Notes: generated by a model from the sequence alone, not told the origin. DNA of 64,000 nt from Leptodactylus fallax (GCA_947044405.1 CAMRHE010000063.1:6735001-6799000), one strand, 5' to 3'. Counted from the first letter of the stretch, positions 11,612 through 24,778 are shown. Numbers and translations: made by a program.

Positions 11612-13145
11612 TTAAAGAGAGTGTGTCACCAGTAGTCAGCCCTGCAGATAGATAGGTTAGTGTCACCAGCAGCATATCACCCCAGCCCTGCAGATAGATA
11701 GGTTAGGACCAAACCACCCCCCCCCCCCCCCCCGGTTAGTGTCACCAGAACCAGCATATCACCCCAGTCCTCCAGATAGATAGGTTAGTGTCACCAGAAC
11801 CAGCATATCACCCCAGCCCTGCAGATAGATAGGTTAGTGTCACCAGAACCAGCATATCACCCCAGCTCTGCAGATAGATAGGTTAGTGTCACCAGAACCA
11901 GCATATCACCCCAGTCCTCCAGATAGATAGGTTAGAGTCACCAGAACCAGCATATCATCCCAACCCTGCAGATAGATAGGTTAGTGTCACCAGAACCAGC
12001 ATATCACCCCAGCCCTGCAGATAGATAGGTTAGTGTCACCAGACCCAGTATATCATCCAGCCCTGCAGATAGATAGGTTAGTGTCACCAGAACCAGCATA
12101 TCACCCCAGCCCTGCAGATAGATAGGTTAGTGTCACCAGAACCAGCATATCACCCCAGCCCTGTAGATAGATAGGTTAGTGACACCAGAACCAGCATATC
12201 ACCCCAGCCCTGCAGATAGATAGGTTAGTGTCACCAGAACCAGCATATCACCCCAGCCCTGCAGATAGATAGGTTAGTGTCACCAGACCCAGCATATCAC
12301 CCCAGCCCTGCAGATAGATAGGTTAGTGTCACCAGACCCAGCATATCACCCCAGCCCTGCAGATAGATAGGTTAGTGTCACCAGAACCAGCATATCACTC
12401 CCAGCCCTGCAGATAGATAGGTTAGTGTCACCAGAACCAGCATATCACCCCAGTCCTGCAGATAGATAGGTTAGTGTCACCAGAACCAGCATATCACCCC
12501 AGCCCTGCAGATAGATAGGTTAGTGTCACCAGACCCAGCATATCACTCCAGCCCTGCAGATAGATAGGTTAGTGTCACCAGAACCAGCATATCACCCCAG
12601 CCCTGCAGATAGATAGGTTAGTGTCACCAGAACCAGCATATCACCCCAGCCCTGCAGATAGATAGGTTAGTGTCACCAGAACCAGCATATCACCCCAGCC
12701 CTGCAGATAGATAGGTTAGTGTCACCAGAACCAGCATATCACCCCAGCCCTGCAGATAGATAGGTTAGTGTCACCAGACCCAGCATATCACCCCAGCCCT
12801 GCAGGTAGATAGGTTAGTGTCACCAGAACCAGCATATCACCCCAGCCCTGCAGATAGATAGGTTAGTGTCACCAGAACCAGCATATCATCCCAGCCCTGC
12901 AGATAGATAGGTTAGGGTCACCTGAATCAAATGATGTTTTCCACTTGTAAATGGCTGCCTCTATAGCCAAAGTATGTTTTTGCCAATAGGCATATTACCT
13001 CGTTTGGAGCAATGGCCACGCCCTCATTGTTCCATAAAGCTTATTTGCATATTGATATCTCCAACACCATTTGATTCAGGTGGCCCTAATCTATATATCT
13101 GTGGGGCTGGATTGATGTGCTGGTTCTGGTGACACACTCCCTTTC
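11612..13145. mobile_element. Foldback element with one arm amplified into a minisatellite
   Basis: The left end reads ttaaagagagtgtgtcacca; the right end reads ctggtgacacactccctttc, its inverted partner. Inner arms also pair: gtcacctgaatcaaatga (12917-12934) with ccatttgattcaggtggc (13067-13084). Between the right inner arm and the right end lies a single reverse-complement copy of the 49-bp unit (13079-13135), while the left side carries about 27 direct copies. Target duplication is unclear: TTAA is present on the left at 11612-11615 but not on the right. Confidence 0.8.
11634..12920 (+). repeat. 49-bp minisatellite, about 27 units
   Basis: Unit markers are agatagataggttagtgtc, accagaaccagcatatca and ccccagccctgc. 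I counted 27 ggttag markers by eye. Most units differ at 0-3 bases. Unit 2 is disrupted by a C17 run at 11717-11733. There are no spacers and no coding frame. Confidence 0.96.
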
Positions 13146-13179
13146 AGTCTATGAAAATATTGCATGTATCCTTTAACAT

Positions 13180-13380
13180 GAAATTTTAGATAGATATGAG
13201 ATAGATAAAAGTTATGATAGGAATAGATTCAGATTAATTAAATGGAGAGATAGATATGAGATAGATAGATAGATAGGAATAGATTACATTAAGTAAATGG
13301 AGAGATAGATGTGGTAGGCGCATAGATAGATAATTTATGGATGGATGAATAGATAGATAGAGATAATTTAATACCCATGT
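13180..13380 (+). repeat. GATA-rich imperfect microsatellite
   Basis: Runs of GATA interrupted by a twice-repeated ggaatagatt ... aaatggagagatagat block (13220-13266 and 13275-13310). Confidence 0.85.
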
Positions 13381-15040
13381 TGATTATTTTAGTTGCCACT
13401 TTTCTTTGATCTATTTTTACCTATAGTTCGTATATCTATATGACTTAATCCATGGACATATCTAAATGCTTATTACATAGATTCATGAATATATCCAGAT
13501 GCTTATTACATAGAATTACATAAAACGTGTTTCCATAGAGGTAAATGATATAACACTCAGTATTTTAAGGCATCCCCATAGAAATGTTTTATTGTCAGTG
13601 ATCCCTCCTCACATCACAAGTTATCCATTTCCACACCAACAGATAATTTTTTTTGTTTAACTACAGAGAAAGAAAACAGGAAAAGGGAGAGAAAACCAGG
13701 AAGATGGGGTCAGAGGAGGAACATAAGGAAAGAATTACTGAATTAAAGATTACACTATTTACTTGCAGAATACATGACTACTTATTTCAGTTTTACAGGA
13801 ACCCATACAGAATAATGAACGTCTACCCAAAATCCCCAGTCCTCCGACACCACAACTTTTTGTTTCACACAAGATTGCAGTTTTATTCATTGTCCTGGAA
13901 ATGTGATTGATGGTGAGATGGTCTCACTGATTCATAAACCACATCCATTCAGTAGACTCCGCTCAAGTCAATGGAATTTGCTGTATCACATGGCAGACGA
14001 CTTTCTCGGTTCGTGAGAGTATCAGACTTGAACTTTCTGTGACTTAAGATTGTCTTATTCTTATATAAAGGAAAAAGAATAGATGGAATTCAGTAAGGTT
14101 GAGTTAAAGAACAATAGGCTAAATAGAAGTCCTCACCATGACAAAGAGAGAAATTAGGTCCCTTTCAGGAGCAGTGTGACATCACTAGATTTCTAACCAC
14201 CTGTGACAAAACGTCCCAGGGCCTCCTCCCTATTTTCATGACGCGACTACACTTTTACACTACCTTTTTACTACGATTGCATCCTTGTGCAGGTTCTCCC
14301 CACCCACTGAAATGGAGATGAAGCTGGCCTCCTTTCTCCAGGGACCCTAAGATCAGCTTCCTCTATGGTTCATATGCCCCAAATATGACTATAGAAGGTC
14401 TTTGATGATGTCTTTATGACGTTTTTACCATATATAACACTCACTTTCTTTCTGTCTCTCTCTTATTCTCTTTGTAGTTGTCACATTATCTAAAATTCAT
14501 TTGGGGCCAGAAATCCCCTTTAATCTTTATGACTAATATACACCTTGGTCCCTCAGATCATTTGGCCCATTTGTTACCTGTAAAGAGGGCAGCTGGGGAG
14601 GCTGGAACTCTCTTTCTTTCTTCGGTCTCCCCAACAGCCGCTCCAGCTCTCAGTGACATCACCGACTCCCCCATATTCGGCTGTAGGTCCATTGAGTAGA
14701 GTGGAGTAGGTCATGTGATCAAGAGTGGGAATGTCAGCAGGAGGTAGAGGTGCTAACACTACCAAAATGCAGAACACTCAGTAATCTGTAGAAATCTCAT
14801 CCATATTACCTTGCGTGGTTCTACTATTTTTAGGACTAGTAAGATGTTTGCAGGGAAGTCTCACTCTCATAACCTTTCTTATTACTGGCAGAAGGAGGAG
14901 GTCGGTGGTTTTGTCTGTATGTAAATCTCACATGTGTTTAGCACTGGATACATGCATCTGTATTATAGAAATCCAGCCCGCAAACTCATGTGTAAAGCAG
15001 GCCTTGCACCATAGATCGCTATCTCGGCTTTATACAGTTA
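13381..15040. other. No gene seen
   Basis: 14440-14477 is a long pyrimidine tract ending ttctctttgtag, a strong splice-acceptor look-alike, but no convincing exon follows. 14695-14750 resembles 3655-3725. The frame at 13653-13910 has no recognisable domain. Confidence 0.35.
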
Positions 15041-15500
15041 GGTGCTAAACATCTACTAGACATATAAAGTGTATGGTCACTACTTGCTATTGGTCACTCA
15101 ATTGGTACTACTCACTGGTGACATCTTCTATAATTGTAGTTGCTCTCTTTCCTTTTTTTGTTTTCTCCATCCAGACCACACCGCCATGATGACTTCTCCT
15201 AACCACTGCAACACTAATAAATTCAGACCCCTAACATGACCCCATCAGACTAGACCTCTACATTAGGTGGTAAACATCTAACATGTATGATGGCTTGTAA
15301 CTACTTTTTATCATGATCTTTATGGAAGCCCCACCCCATTGGCACTATGCACTGGTGATCTCTTCTATGACTGTAGTTGTTCTGTTTCCATTTCTTCTTT
15401 ATCCAGCCCAGACACCCATGATGACTTCTCCTGACCACTGCAACACTAATAATTTCAGACCTCTGACATGACCTGATCAGACCAGACCTCCAAATTAATT
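15041..15500. repeat. Tandem duplication of a ~226-bp unit
   Basis: gtgctaaacatcta at 15041 matches gtggtaaacatcta at 15268. Both then run through cactggtga, tgtagttg, atgatgacttctcct, accactgcaacactaataa. The two copies are clearly diverged. Confidence 0.8.
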
Positions 15501-15924
15501 CAGAACCCAGAGCAGATTATCCATCCAGGCCTGCACTTAATGGATAGTAGATGGACGTTTTTTGGGAGGGTTTTTGTCATTGAGTGTACATAACTTAGAC
15601 TTTTCACAAGGAGTTTTCCAGGCAAAAAACCCTTTTCTTTTTTAAAAAAAGGTCTGTTACTACTATTAATGGGTTAATAAGTGCACCCAAATACCTTTAG
15701 CAGTGTTTTGAGTGATTTCTGTGTTTCTAAGGGAGCTCCTGCGTTCCTCTACATTTGTTTGCATGGGTAACTTCCTGCTCTCTAAGCCTACAACTACCAT
15801 GATGCATTGCTCTTCACTCAGATCCCCCTCTCACTCCCTCCCCCTCCTTCTCTCACACCCCTCCATTTCCCTAGCTAGCCCGCAAACTATTAGCCCTACC
15901 TACCTACCTAACTCAGACCCCCCC
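15501..15924. other. No gene seen; CT-rich tract
   Basis: 15800-15925 is a strong C/T-rich strand with cctacctacctaac. It underlies part of a 164-residue chance frame at 15712-16206. Confidence 0.4.
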
Positions 15925-16340
15925 TCCCCACCCCATCATACTTACCTGTCTTTCTGTCCTGGACTCTCCAGCTCTATTGCGCATGCGTGGGAGGCCCGAT
16001 CCTTCTCCTATTCACGTCTGCCAGTGTTTGTGCAACAGAGCTGTAGTGCACTCCAGCTCTATTGCGCAGACGCCGGCCCCCCTGAAGGAAGTGACGCTTC
16101 GTGCCCAGAAGAAGAGGACATGAAGACAGGTAAGTATGATGGGGTGGGTAGTATTGGTGATGTTCCATTTCCGGAAACAGGAAATGGATCTCACCGGAAA
16201 TTTTGAAAATGTGAAAATGTGCCCCGGCGATCTGGGTAATTATATATATTTTTTTTTTAAAGTAAGTAAAAGTTAGGCAGTGGAGGATGTTTAGTTTAGG
16301 GTTAAATTTTCATTTTATCCTGGACAACCCCTTTAAATAA
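15925..16340. mobile_element. Foldback element with NRF-1-type motif
   Basis: Inverted arms ccccatcatacttacctgtc (about 15935-15955) and gacaggtaagtatgatgggg (about 16124-16144). The CpG-rich core holds ttgcgcatgcgtggg (15977-15991), which fits the NRF-1 consensus. The right end is gacaacccctttaa near 16325-16338. Each arm carries a splice-donor-like caggtaagt, on one strand or the other. Confidence 0.75.
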
Positions 16341-18339
16341 AAAAATAAAAAATGTAGACCAATCAAAAATTGGGTAAAACTTTTACCTAAAAGAGTCCAT
16401 GGGGAGAGACTGAATATATCACATTCTAAAAAAAATATACTGTATATTGTGTTTATGGATATTGGTAAGCAAATATTACTAGTTATTCACATACGTTCTT
16501 GTACCAAACATGATATTTTTGAATTTTTTGTTTAATTAATATTTTCAATGGTTTAATAATCTGGAAACACAGAATACCAAAAAGATCACTTTCGGAAACA
16601 TATGGTTCCCATACACAGATCTATCCAAAAATAGAGGCAGGATGTAAAACTCTACATTTGATTCAGTCTACAATTTAGATGTTTACATGACCTTACAGTA
16701 AAACTGAATGTAATTTTCATGACGAGACTCCAGAACATCCTTGTATCAGTTCTTGGTCTTGCTATTTCCCATACGGCCTGTTTTTTCTCTTCTAGCTTAT
16801 GAATGGGTCACTTCCTCCTATGACATTGCACATTGACTTCATATAGCCGTGTTGGTATTTTGGCTATAGCACAGACGCGTTTCTCTGTTTGTTTGATACA
16901 GTGTTGAGAACCAGACAGCTTTAAGCTTTATAACAAATGATGACATCAAACATATTCACCCTTTACAATGCCCAGTTGTTTTTTCGATTAAAGGACTTGT
17001 GTACGTCCATGAATGAATAACACCAGGCCAGGATGTTATGGCTACTTTCATGGTCATAGATAGAAGAGGTTAGGTAGACTTGTCCTTGAATGAACATTCC
17101 ACACATCTCTGTGTACTATGAGCTTGCTCAATCTTCATACTATTAACCACTTATATTGTGTCCGTATAATGTATCCACTTCCGATGGACAAATCTGTACC
17201 ATTGTCATTCATATGTCGGTCAACCTGAGGTGCCACCAGTGAAGTCTTCTGTGTGGATTTCCTTCCTCCGTTAGAGAACCAAACTGGCTTCCTGTAGTTC
17301 AGATCCCCATATAGGAAGCCAGTTTCTTGAAGGAAATTGGAGCACCAAGTAGAATCTCTAACGACGCCATAAATAAACCTTCTGCAACTTCTTCCAAAGC
17401 CAGTTGTACAATGTTCATTATGTATCATCGAACTTCATGTGCCCATAAATGGCAGAACATAGGATTTATTCACATCACCTTCAAAGTCTCCATTTTTAGA
17501 CTTTGTCGATAGTCTTGGTAGATTTTTACGGAAAGAATATAGTCCTTTCAGTGCTATTCTTCTCCTCAAACCACGATGGAACCTTATGGATCCTATTATA
17601 GATCAGTAAGGGCTGTGGGACATTGGTGGTATCCAACGTACAAAAGAGCCAATAGAATGTTGTAACTTTCATTATAAAAGAAAGCCACAACAACAGTGTG
17701 AACACAGCTTTAGGGAATTCCAAGCAAGGTTCTTGAGAAATTTCGGAGAATACATTCTAAAAAGTTCTTTGATTTGTGTCCAAATTAATTTCCTTTTTTT
17801 TTTGTAAATGTCCAATTTGCCCTTTAGTTATCCATGGTCCTCACATGCTATTAAGGTGATGCAAACAGATGTTGTTTCACCACAATGACTGGTCTACATG
17901 GTTCTTCATGACATGTTCATGACGTCTGCGATTGTCTCCATCCACACGTTTCAACTTTTCCAAGCCTAACTATATAGGGCCAATGGTTTAGTTCTTCCTA
18001 TAAGTCAAGAAGGTGGTTAGAGTTGATTTATTTGAAGATTTTAGTAGTATTCTTGCTATATTGCCAAAGTTAAATTTGTTGCAAGTGAGATGTTTGTCGT
18101 AGAGCTCCTCTCCAATAGATCCTACAATGGTGTGTCCCTTTCTATGGGTTGTAATCCATCAGTAGTTATGAGCAATGGTGATCATTGTATACAGTCCTTT
18201 ATATGTAATGTATTGTAGTCAACAGTAGGAAGCCCTACATACTGTAGCCCTGCATACCCAATGGTTCATTTTCACTTGTATTAGATTCCCATGTCCACTC
18301 CTGGACTGAATATAGTTATGTGGATATAGATCATAGTAC
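16341..18339. other. No gene seen; possibly single-copy DNA
   Basis: About 2 kb without a recognised repeat except a hairpin at 17281-17325. Short frames show no domain. Confidence 0.3.
17281..17325. other. Perfect 13-bp inverted repeat (hairpin)
   Basis: aaactggcttcct at 17281-17293 and aggaagccagttt at 17313-17325 with a 19-base loop. No U run or gene follows, and the stem is short for a microRNA precursor. Confidence 0.6.
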
Positions 18340-18640
18340 AATAGGACTCTGAAAGAAATTATAAAAATAAGCATCCTATTACTGCGACCCCCAGTATTAA
18401 CCTGAAATCTGTGGAGAAGGTTGGTATTAAGTATTACATTTCCCTGCAGCGCCACCACAGGGGAAACAAAGCATTACAGAATGTCCATTGAAACCATTGG
18501 GTTCTTTAGGGTGAGAGATGTTTTTTGTAGTCTCTCTCTGACCAAGACATGAGGATTCTAAACAGGGAACCCCTCTATTACTTCCGAATTCCCTAATAGG
18601 GTATAAAGAAATTGGTTTTCTAGACTAGCATCCCTTTTAA
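18340..18640 (-). repeat. Dispersed repeat, inverted relative to 10730-10890
   Basis: Contains tttccctgcagcgccaccac. On the minus strand it matches the 10730 copy. Confidence 0.55.
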
Positions 18641-19861
18641 GGTTTGGTGTATGGCCTTACTTTTCACGGAAACTCATACAATAAAAATAAAGTGATAATT
18701 AAAAAAAAAATTGACCCAATGTTCCATCTAAAAGTCGTGTCCAATGATTCATATCTTATATGGAAACATCATCTAGATGACTATGTAAGGGAGTTTCGGT
18801 TTTGCAAAAAGTTGGTTTGGAAAGTCTTTTTGTGGGTTATCAAGTGTTTTGGATGGTGGGAAGCTCTTGTAATATTTCTCGATAAAGTCCAGTTTGTTTC
18901 CAGCTGTTGGAAAGATGAAGAAAGATGTAGCTGTCTATGGTCATGATAAATCTAGTATGGGAAGAAGTAGGGGCTTATCCAGAGATGGTGCCAAGGCTAC
19001 TGGCCTAGTGGAGGCTTGAAGACTGAGGTTGCCCAACAAGTCCCTGTACCTCATATAAGGAAACCAGTACTATAGAGGATGCGTGATACTTGGGCGCATT
19101 GGGACCCAGTAACCCTTGAGAAGAAGAGATACAGAATTATCTATAACATTTACCACCATTTGTTCATGCTTTATGACTTCGACTTCTTTGGAATTGGCAA
19201 ATTTGCTAATCTATAATAGATTTGTCAACACATATAAAAATAGGAAATGTAACCATCCAAGAGGAAATTGGACTGTCATCCTGGGTCAACAGGGGATTTT
19301 TATGTTTCCGCTAGGAGGAAAAAAGATTAGGATGTATATTTGGAATTGCTTTATTTTGCACAATACACATGAGCTTCTTCAGGGAGATGCCTTATCCTGA
19401 GAGGAGGACTGCATCTTGTGCAAGGCTCAGGTCTATTAGGATAAAGGAAGTGAAGTAATGGGGACATTGTTGAGTCCAATTTCTGACCATAACATCTTCC
19501 ACTCCACAGTCCTACTCAACCGTTCAGTGATCCATGCGCTGATCGACATTGGAACCATGGGGAGTCCACGTGTCACAGCCGTAATACAGGAACTAAAAGG
19601 AGGTTGTGATTCAGATGTATAAAGTGAAAAACTAAAAAGTATATTGACTATTGTAAAGATGGTTGTTGGCTCCTAATCCGTGGTGAAATTGCTACTACAT
19701 CAGCAATAGGCCTTGTAGAAGCTCCTATCTGAGATTCCAGAAACGACAGAATTCTCTGGATTTTGAGCGATGCTCCTAAATTTGCATATTCACACAAGTC
19801 CATTTCTCCTGTTCACCGAGTTCCATAGATAAATGACCTATGTTGTATATAGACCTAAACA
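18641..19861. other. No gene seen
   Basis: No recognised repeat. Frames at 18644-18946 and 19116-19400 have no family resemblance and a lysine/phenylalanine bias typical of AT-rich DNA. Confidence 0.3.
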
Positions 19862-20447
19862 TGCGGTGTGGGTCCATACACACTATAGGAGCTACAAGGT
19901 CTAGTGTTGTCTACTGATACCAACAATCTAGCCTTGGCCATAACGCTCCACTAAGCAGTGTGGATCCATACACACTATAGGATCTACAACAGGACTAGGC
20001 AACCTTTGGCACTCCAGCTGTTGTAAAACTACAACTCCCAGCATGCATACTTGCTCTGCTGTTCTTGGAATTCTCATGGAAGTGAATGGAGCATGTTGGG
20101 AGTCGTAGTTTCATAGCAGCTGGAGTGCCGAAGGTTGCTGACCCCTAATTTACAACATCTATAGAGTTGTCCACCAATATCAATAATCACTATGTGCTGT
20201 GGGTCCATACACACTATGGGGTCTACTAGGTCTATAGGGTTGTCTGCAAATACAATAATCTAGCCATAACTCTTTATTGTATGGTGTGGGTCCATATATG
20301 CTATGGGATCTATAATGTCTATTGGGTTGTCCATAAATACAGTAATCTAGCCATAACTCTCCACTATGTGTTAGACTTCCATACACACTATGGGGTCTAC
20401 AATGTCTATAGCGTTGTCCACCCATTCCAATAATCTAGTTTTGGCCA
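19862..20447 (+). repeat. ~84-bp tandem repeat interrupted by two transposons
   Basis: The marker gggtccatacacactat (with variants) starts each unit near 19870, 19960, 20206, 20288 and 20366, followed by tctacaa, tctatag.gttgtc and aataatctagcc. The series is interrupted at 19991-20148 by a hAT-type palindromic element and at 20450-21329 by a Tc1 element. After the Tc1 element the unit resumes with aactctcc at 21331. Confidence 0.85.
19983..20156. mobile_element. hAT-type palindromic MITE with 8-bp target duplication
   Basis: Arms aacctttggcactccagctg / cagctggagtgccgaaggtt and acaactcccagcatgc / gcatgttgggagtcgt form an almost full palindrome over 19991-20148. The flanking octamers tctacaac (19983-19990) and tttacaac (20149-20156) match at 7 of 8 bases, as expected for a hAT target duplication. 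Removing the insert gives tctacaacatctatag, close to tctacaatgtctatag in the neighbouring tandem unit, which acts as an internal empty site. Confidence 0.85.
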
Positions 20448-20449
20448 TA

Positions 20450-20528
20450 CACGTGGACAAAATTGTTGGTACCCTTCATTTAATGAAATAAAAACCCACA
20501 ATGGTCACAGAAATAACTTGAATCTGAC
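20450..20528 (+). repeat. Left terminal inverted repeat of Tc1 copy 2
   Basis: Pairs with 21252-21329. The left starts cacgtgg; the right, read inward, starts acacacgtgg, so one side has gained or lost two bases. Confidence 0.9.
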
Positions 20529-20666
20529 AGCAGTAATAATATATAAAAATTATATGAAAATGAACAAATGAAGGTCAGACATTGCTTCTCCACCAGGCTT
20601 CAACAGAATTTTTAAAAAAAGAAAACTCATGAAACAGGCCTGGACAGAAATGAGGGTTCCCTTAAC

Positions 20667-21237
<571 letters not shown>

Positions 21238-21251
21238 TTATTACTTTTGTC

Positions 21252-21329
21252 AGATTCAAGTTATTTCTGTGACCATTGTGGGTTTTTCTTTCATTAAACA
21301 AGGGGTACCAACAATTTTGTCCACGTGTG
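21252..21329 (-). repeat. Right terminal inverted repeat of Tc1 copy 2
   Basis: Reads gtcagattcaagttatttct and ends ttttgtccacgtgtg, the mirror of the left repeat. Confidence 0.9.
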
Positions 21330-21345
21330 TAACTCTCCGGCTGGA

Positions 21346-22169
21346 TGACAAATCTGGTTCTGACTTACTTTGTATCAAAAATTTGCAAAGGAATTTAGCC
21401 TCAAATTCTAGGGCACACTGACCAATCTTAAGACCCGCCTCTTTCAACTAAGACCCACCCCTTTTCAGGCTGGAAAAAAAAAAAGTCTAAAATACATAAA
21501 TGTGGTGCCCATCATCTAACCCTTTTCTATTGCAAACTAAGCCAAAGTTTTGGTACATTTAGCTTTAGTAAATCCGTCCCATTATTTTTTGTTCAAAAGA
21601 ACAAAATCTGTTTATTCAATACATTCCCTTTAAGGGTCCTTAAAGGGAAAATCTCCCGGATGACCCGACCAGCTCCTAGAAATAAATGTCGCTCTCCCTG
21701 CAGTCGCTCCATTGCCCGCCTGTTTTTACTTTCTCAAATGAGTATTTTTGTGGAATTCATGAAGTGAAAACCCAGAGAGGAAATCTATTTCCTTTTACAA
21801 TATTGCTGATGCTTTAAGACTCTCCATATTATCACGGCATTTACAGAAGTTACACGTATGTCTACACAAGTCCGTGGTATTATGGCTCTCTGGTACTTAA
21901 AGGGAGTTTCACCAAAAGCGCAGAAATTCGCCCAGCCATGTTGTCCTCCAAAGTATCTCAGCAAGTGCATACCTATACCTGCCTGCCGCCATAGAGGCAG
22001 AGCATGCAGGTGATTTGGTACTCATGAGAGCAGGGGACTGATAAAGGAAGGTCCTGAATGGCATCAGAGCTTGGGTAAGACATCAACCTCTCCTTGAAAC
22101 CCCTAAAACCTGATGAGCAAACCAGCTTTCAGGGTAGGTCACACCAAATATTTTTTGGGTTTGCCACCC
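21346..22169. other. No gene seen
   Basis: No recognised element. ccctttaagggtccttaaag at 21627-21646 is a short TTAA-containing palindromic remnant. Confidence 0.35.
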
Positions 22170-22595
22170 ACAAACAAAGTTATTGTACTCTGGGGTCTCT
22201 TCAAATCCTAGAGTGTAATAATTGAAGGTCCCGGGGGTGTGGAAAAATAATAGACAGCCCATACTCTCCAGGGCTCGGCCATAACATCTGGTCTTCTCTT
22301 CCTGCATCTTCTGGGTTCCTGGATGACGTCAGCAGCCCCGGGGAAGTGCCGAGGCCTGTGAACGTCGTGACGCTGCGTCGTAAGTGTCTGTGATTGGGCC
22401 TTACCGGTCCCCAGGAGCCACTGACGTCATCCAGGAGACTTGAAGATACCTGGAGAGAAGACTACATGTCACAGCAGAGCTCCAGAGAGATGAGGAAAGG
22501 TGCGTAGAGCTGTTTTTTTATTATTTTTCCGCACCTCCCTGGGGCCTCCGATTATTATACTCTGGGAACTCAGGAGACCCCAGAGTATAAAATAG
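22170..22595. mobile_element. Foldback element family F1, copy 2
   Basis: Left tactctggggtctcttcaaa (22187-22206) and right actctgggaactcaggagac (22559-22578) correspond to the arms of the 9010-9475 copy, as do the internal aggtgcgtag and tgtgattggg blocks. The core contains tgacgtca-like palindromes (22324-22331 and 22423-22430). Confidence 0.8.
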
Positions 22596-23702
22596 TACTT
22601 CCGATTAGGATGAAACCAAACCTTGTGAATATTCACACCAGAGTTGCAGACAATGATAAACCGCAGTGACAAACCATAGGAGAAGATGACGTAAATCAGG
22701 AGCCAGAGCCATAGTAACTTAACTACAAGTACCAGGCATCAGACCAAAATGTAAGCGAATCTCAAGACAAGGATAGGGTCAGGGTCTCGAGCAAACTATC
22801 TTCTGAACAGGCCAGATACCTTGGAAAACGGGCATGGCCGGATCCAGAGAGCGATCATTGGATTGGGTAGAGGCCTTCAACCTCTCGCGTGATCCAGTCC
22901 TCTACAATCCACATGCCTTCTCCTTACTGAAAGACCTTTTACTAACCTTTCATTTAGACAAAGCCCCTTCATATCTCTGCCATAAATCTGTATGGAGCGT
23001 TACTGTTATTAGTACTAAGAGAGCGCTAATATACACAAATCCCACCGTCCTAGATGAAAGAATGGCCAATCTCCCCGCACAAGTGTCTCTCTACATTTCT
23101 CCATGGGCGATCCTCTATGACATTGATAAGTTGTTTGCGAGTCTAACTGGCAGGAGATATAATAGGGTCCACGTATATTAACACCGGCTGAGCCATTAAT
23201 GACATCACTTACAGCAAAAGCCTTCTTAAGCTTAAGTACGTGGGAAAAATTCCTCCGGGAAGCTAATGTAAAGTTATCTATCATGGCGTGTCATCCGAGC
23301 GTCCAGGTTGTTTATAACAGTCTCACCTTTGGATGAGAACAGTCCGACTGAAATAGCTCAAGGTTCTTTATTTAGGAACAAGGCATCCTATTTATTCTAT
23401 TAGCATAAAACATTAACTAAACCACATTTAGCCGTCATTTATCACCGCGACGTCTGTTGTGACATACTAGGTTAGTCTGTTATCTCTGGAACAGCTGCCA
23501 TCACGCGTAGTTTGGTCCACAGACATCTCTGCAGGCAGTGGTGGCAGCCATTCTGTTTTGTTAAAAAATTTTCAGCCCCGTAAGTCCATTTGTTAGTAAA
23601 AATAAGACAAAATATGGATAAGCGTACATTGTAAATGAACAGTAACTAACATTGACTCCACACACTGTGCCACTGAAATCTATGGTACCCTATTATGGTT
23701 GT
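22596..23702. other. No gene recognised; one 115-residue open frame
   Basis: An open frame runs from 22834 to 23181. It has no domain I recognise, no splice context, and codon use that is not clearly coding. It is recorded only because it is longer than its neighbours. Confidence 0.25.
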
Positions 23703-23908
23703 TTAAAGGGGTCGCCCCGCAAAGTAAACTCAACAGGACCTTTGTCCCGATCCACATTCAATCTGAGCACAGCCCAGCTGAACGTTGGCGGGACTGGTGG
23801 TGGTCGGCGCTCCCATTCACTTCAATGGGAGCGCCAGATATTGCCGAGTGTTGTACATCAGCGGGAGAACAGGAGCTAAGTTTATTTCATGGGACAACCT
23901 CTTTAAGA
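23703..23908. mobile_element. Palindromic MITE family A, copy 1, TTAA-flanked
   Basis: Ends ttaaaggggtcgccccg and catgggacaacctctttaa are inverted partners, with TTAA at both edges. The core tcggcgctcccattcact / tcaatgggagcgcc is itself palindromic. The second copy is at 38406-38627. Confidence 0.85.
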
Positions 23909-24429
23909 GGACCTTTCACCACCTCCACCAAGTTTAGTTCTTTAATAGCTGCTGCTTTACCGATTCCGTTGTGTTTGGTATTTTTTCAATAGCCGCCACC
24001 ATTCCCGATCAGTCAGTGCCATTAGTTCTGATTCCTGATATGCCAATTAAGTTCTCTAATGTCAAGTGGGTGGTGTCAGACAAGAGCAGGTAGGGGTCGG
24101 GATTCTGATCTATGATATTGTCCATTCAAAGGCAAACAGTGTCAGAACTCAGAATCACGCCCCCTTGCCTGCTCCTACCTGACTTCACCTACTTGACCTT
24201 AGGGAGTCTAGATAGAATATCAGGCACCAAAACGATCAGCACTGATTGCTCTGGAATGGTGGGGGGTAGAGGAAAAATTCCAACTGCCTCAGAATCTGAG
24301 GGGTTGTTGGAGGGCGGGGCCACAGAATAATTTTATCTGGTGGCCCAAGGAACCAAAGTCCAACACTGACCCTGTATTCAGATTCAATGGAAACCATAAC
24401 GAAACCCGACAGACCCCATTGTAAGTTAA
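23909..24429. other. No gene seen; degraded repeat
   Basis: 23908-24330 contains paired gtgtcagac / gtgtcagaac and cctgctcctacctga / acaagagcaggtagg words (24077-24093, 24168-24183), so an old palindromic element is likely. Confidence 0.4.
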
Positions 24430-24735
24430 TGTGGTTTTCCCACAATAGCAAGTTATCACCTACCCTGACAACTTACAAATCAGTGGAAGTCGGACTGCTT
24501 AGACCCCCACTGATCAGGAGAATGGGAGACTCTCATCCCCTGATCTAGATGGAGCGGTGGTCCATTCATTTCAGTGGGTGCACCGAATATTGCTGAGCAT
24601 TGTATTTCAACCATCTTCGATGCTCTCATCCAAACTGATGGAGGGTTGTGTACGCTGCCCGACCATAGCTTCATTGAGAATGGGGGTGAAAGTCTCCCCT
24701 TCTCCTGATCAGTGGGGTCTAAGTGGTCTGACAGA
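24430..24735. mobile_element. Palindromic element family D
   Basis: agacccccactgatcaggag (24509-24528) and ctcctgatcagtggggtcta (24702-24721) are inverted arms around a ggagcggtggtccattcatt core. Confidence 0.8.
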
Positions 24736-24750
24736 TTGGGGATACAATGA

Positions 24751-24778
24751 ATTTTTTTTTTTTTTTTTTTTTTTTTTG
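24751..24778. repeat. Poly-T tract
   Basis: About 28 T at the edge of family D. Possibly the end of an element, but no retroelement body is visible. Confidence 0.8.

Noticed and set aside
14440..14580. Strong splice acceptor followed by an exon
   Set aside because: The pyrimidine tract is good, but the following sequence looks like a palindromic-element end and contains no coding signal.
15712..16206. 164-residue plus-strand frame as a gene
   Set aside because: It crosses a C/T-rich tract and then the core of a foldback element; the residues are low-complexity Ser/Pro with no domain.
17281..17325. microRNA precursor
   Set aside because: The perfect stem is only 13 base pairs with no extension outside it.
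22834..23181. 115-residue frame as a gene
   Set aside because: No recognised domain, no splice or promoter context; within chance length for 64 kb at this composition.
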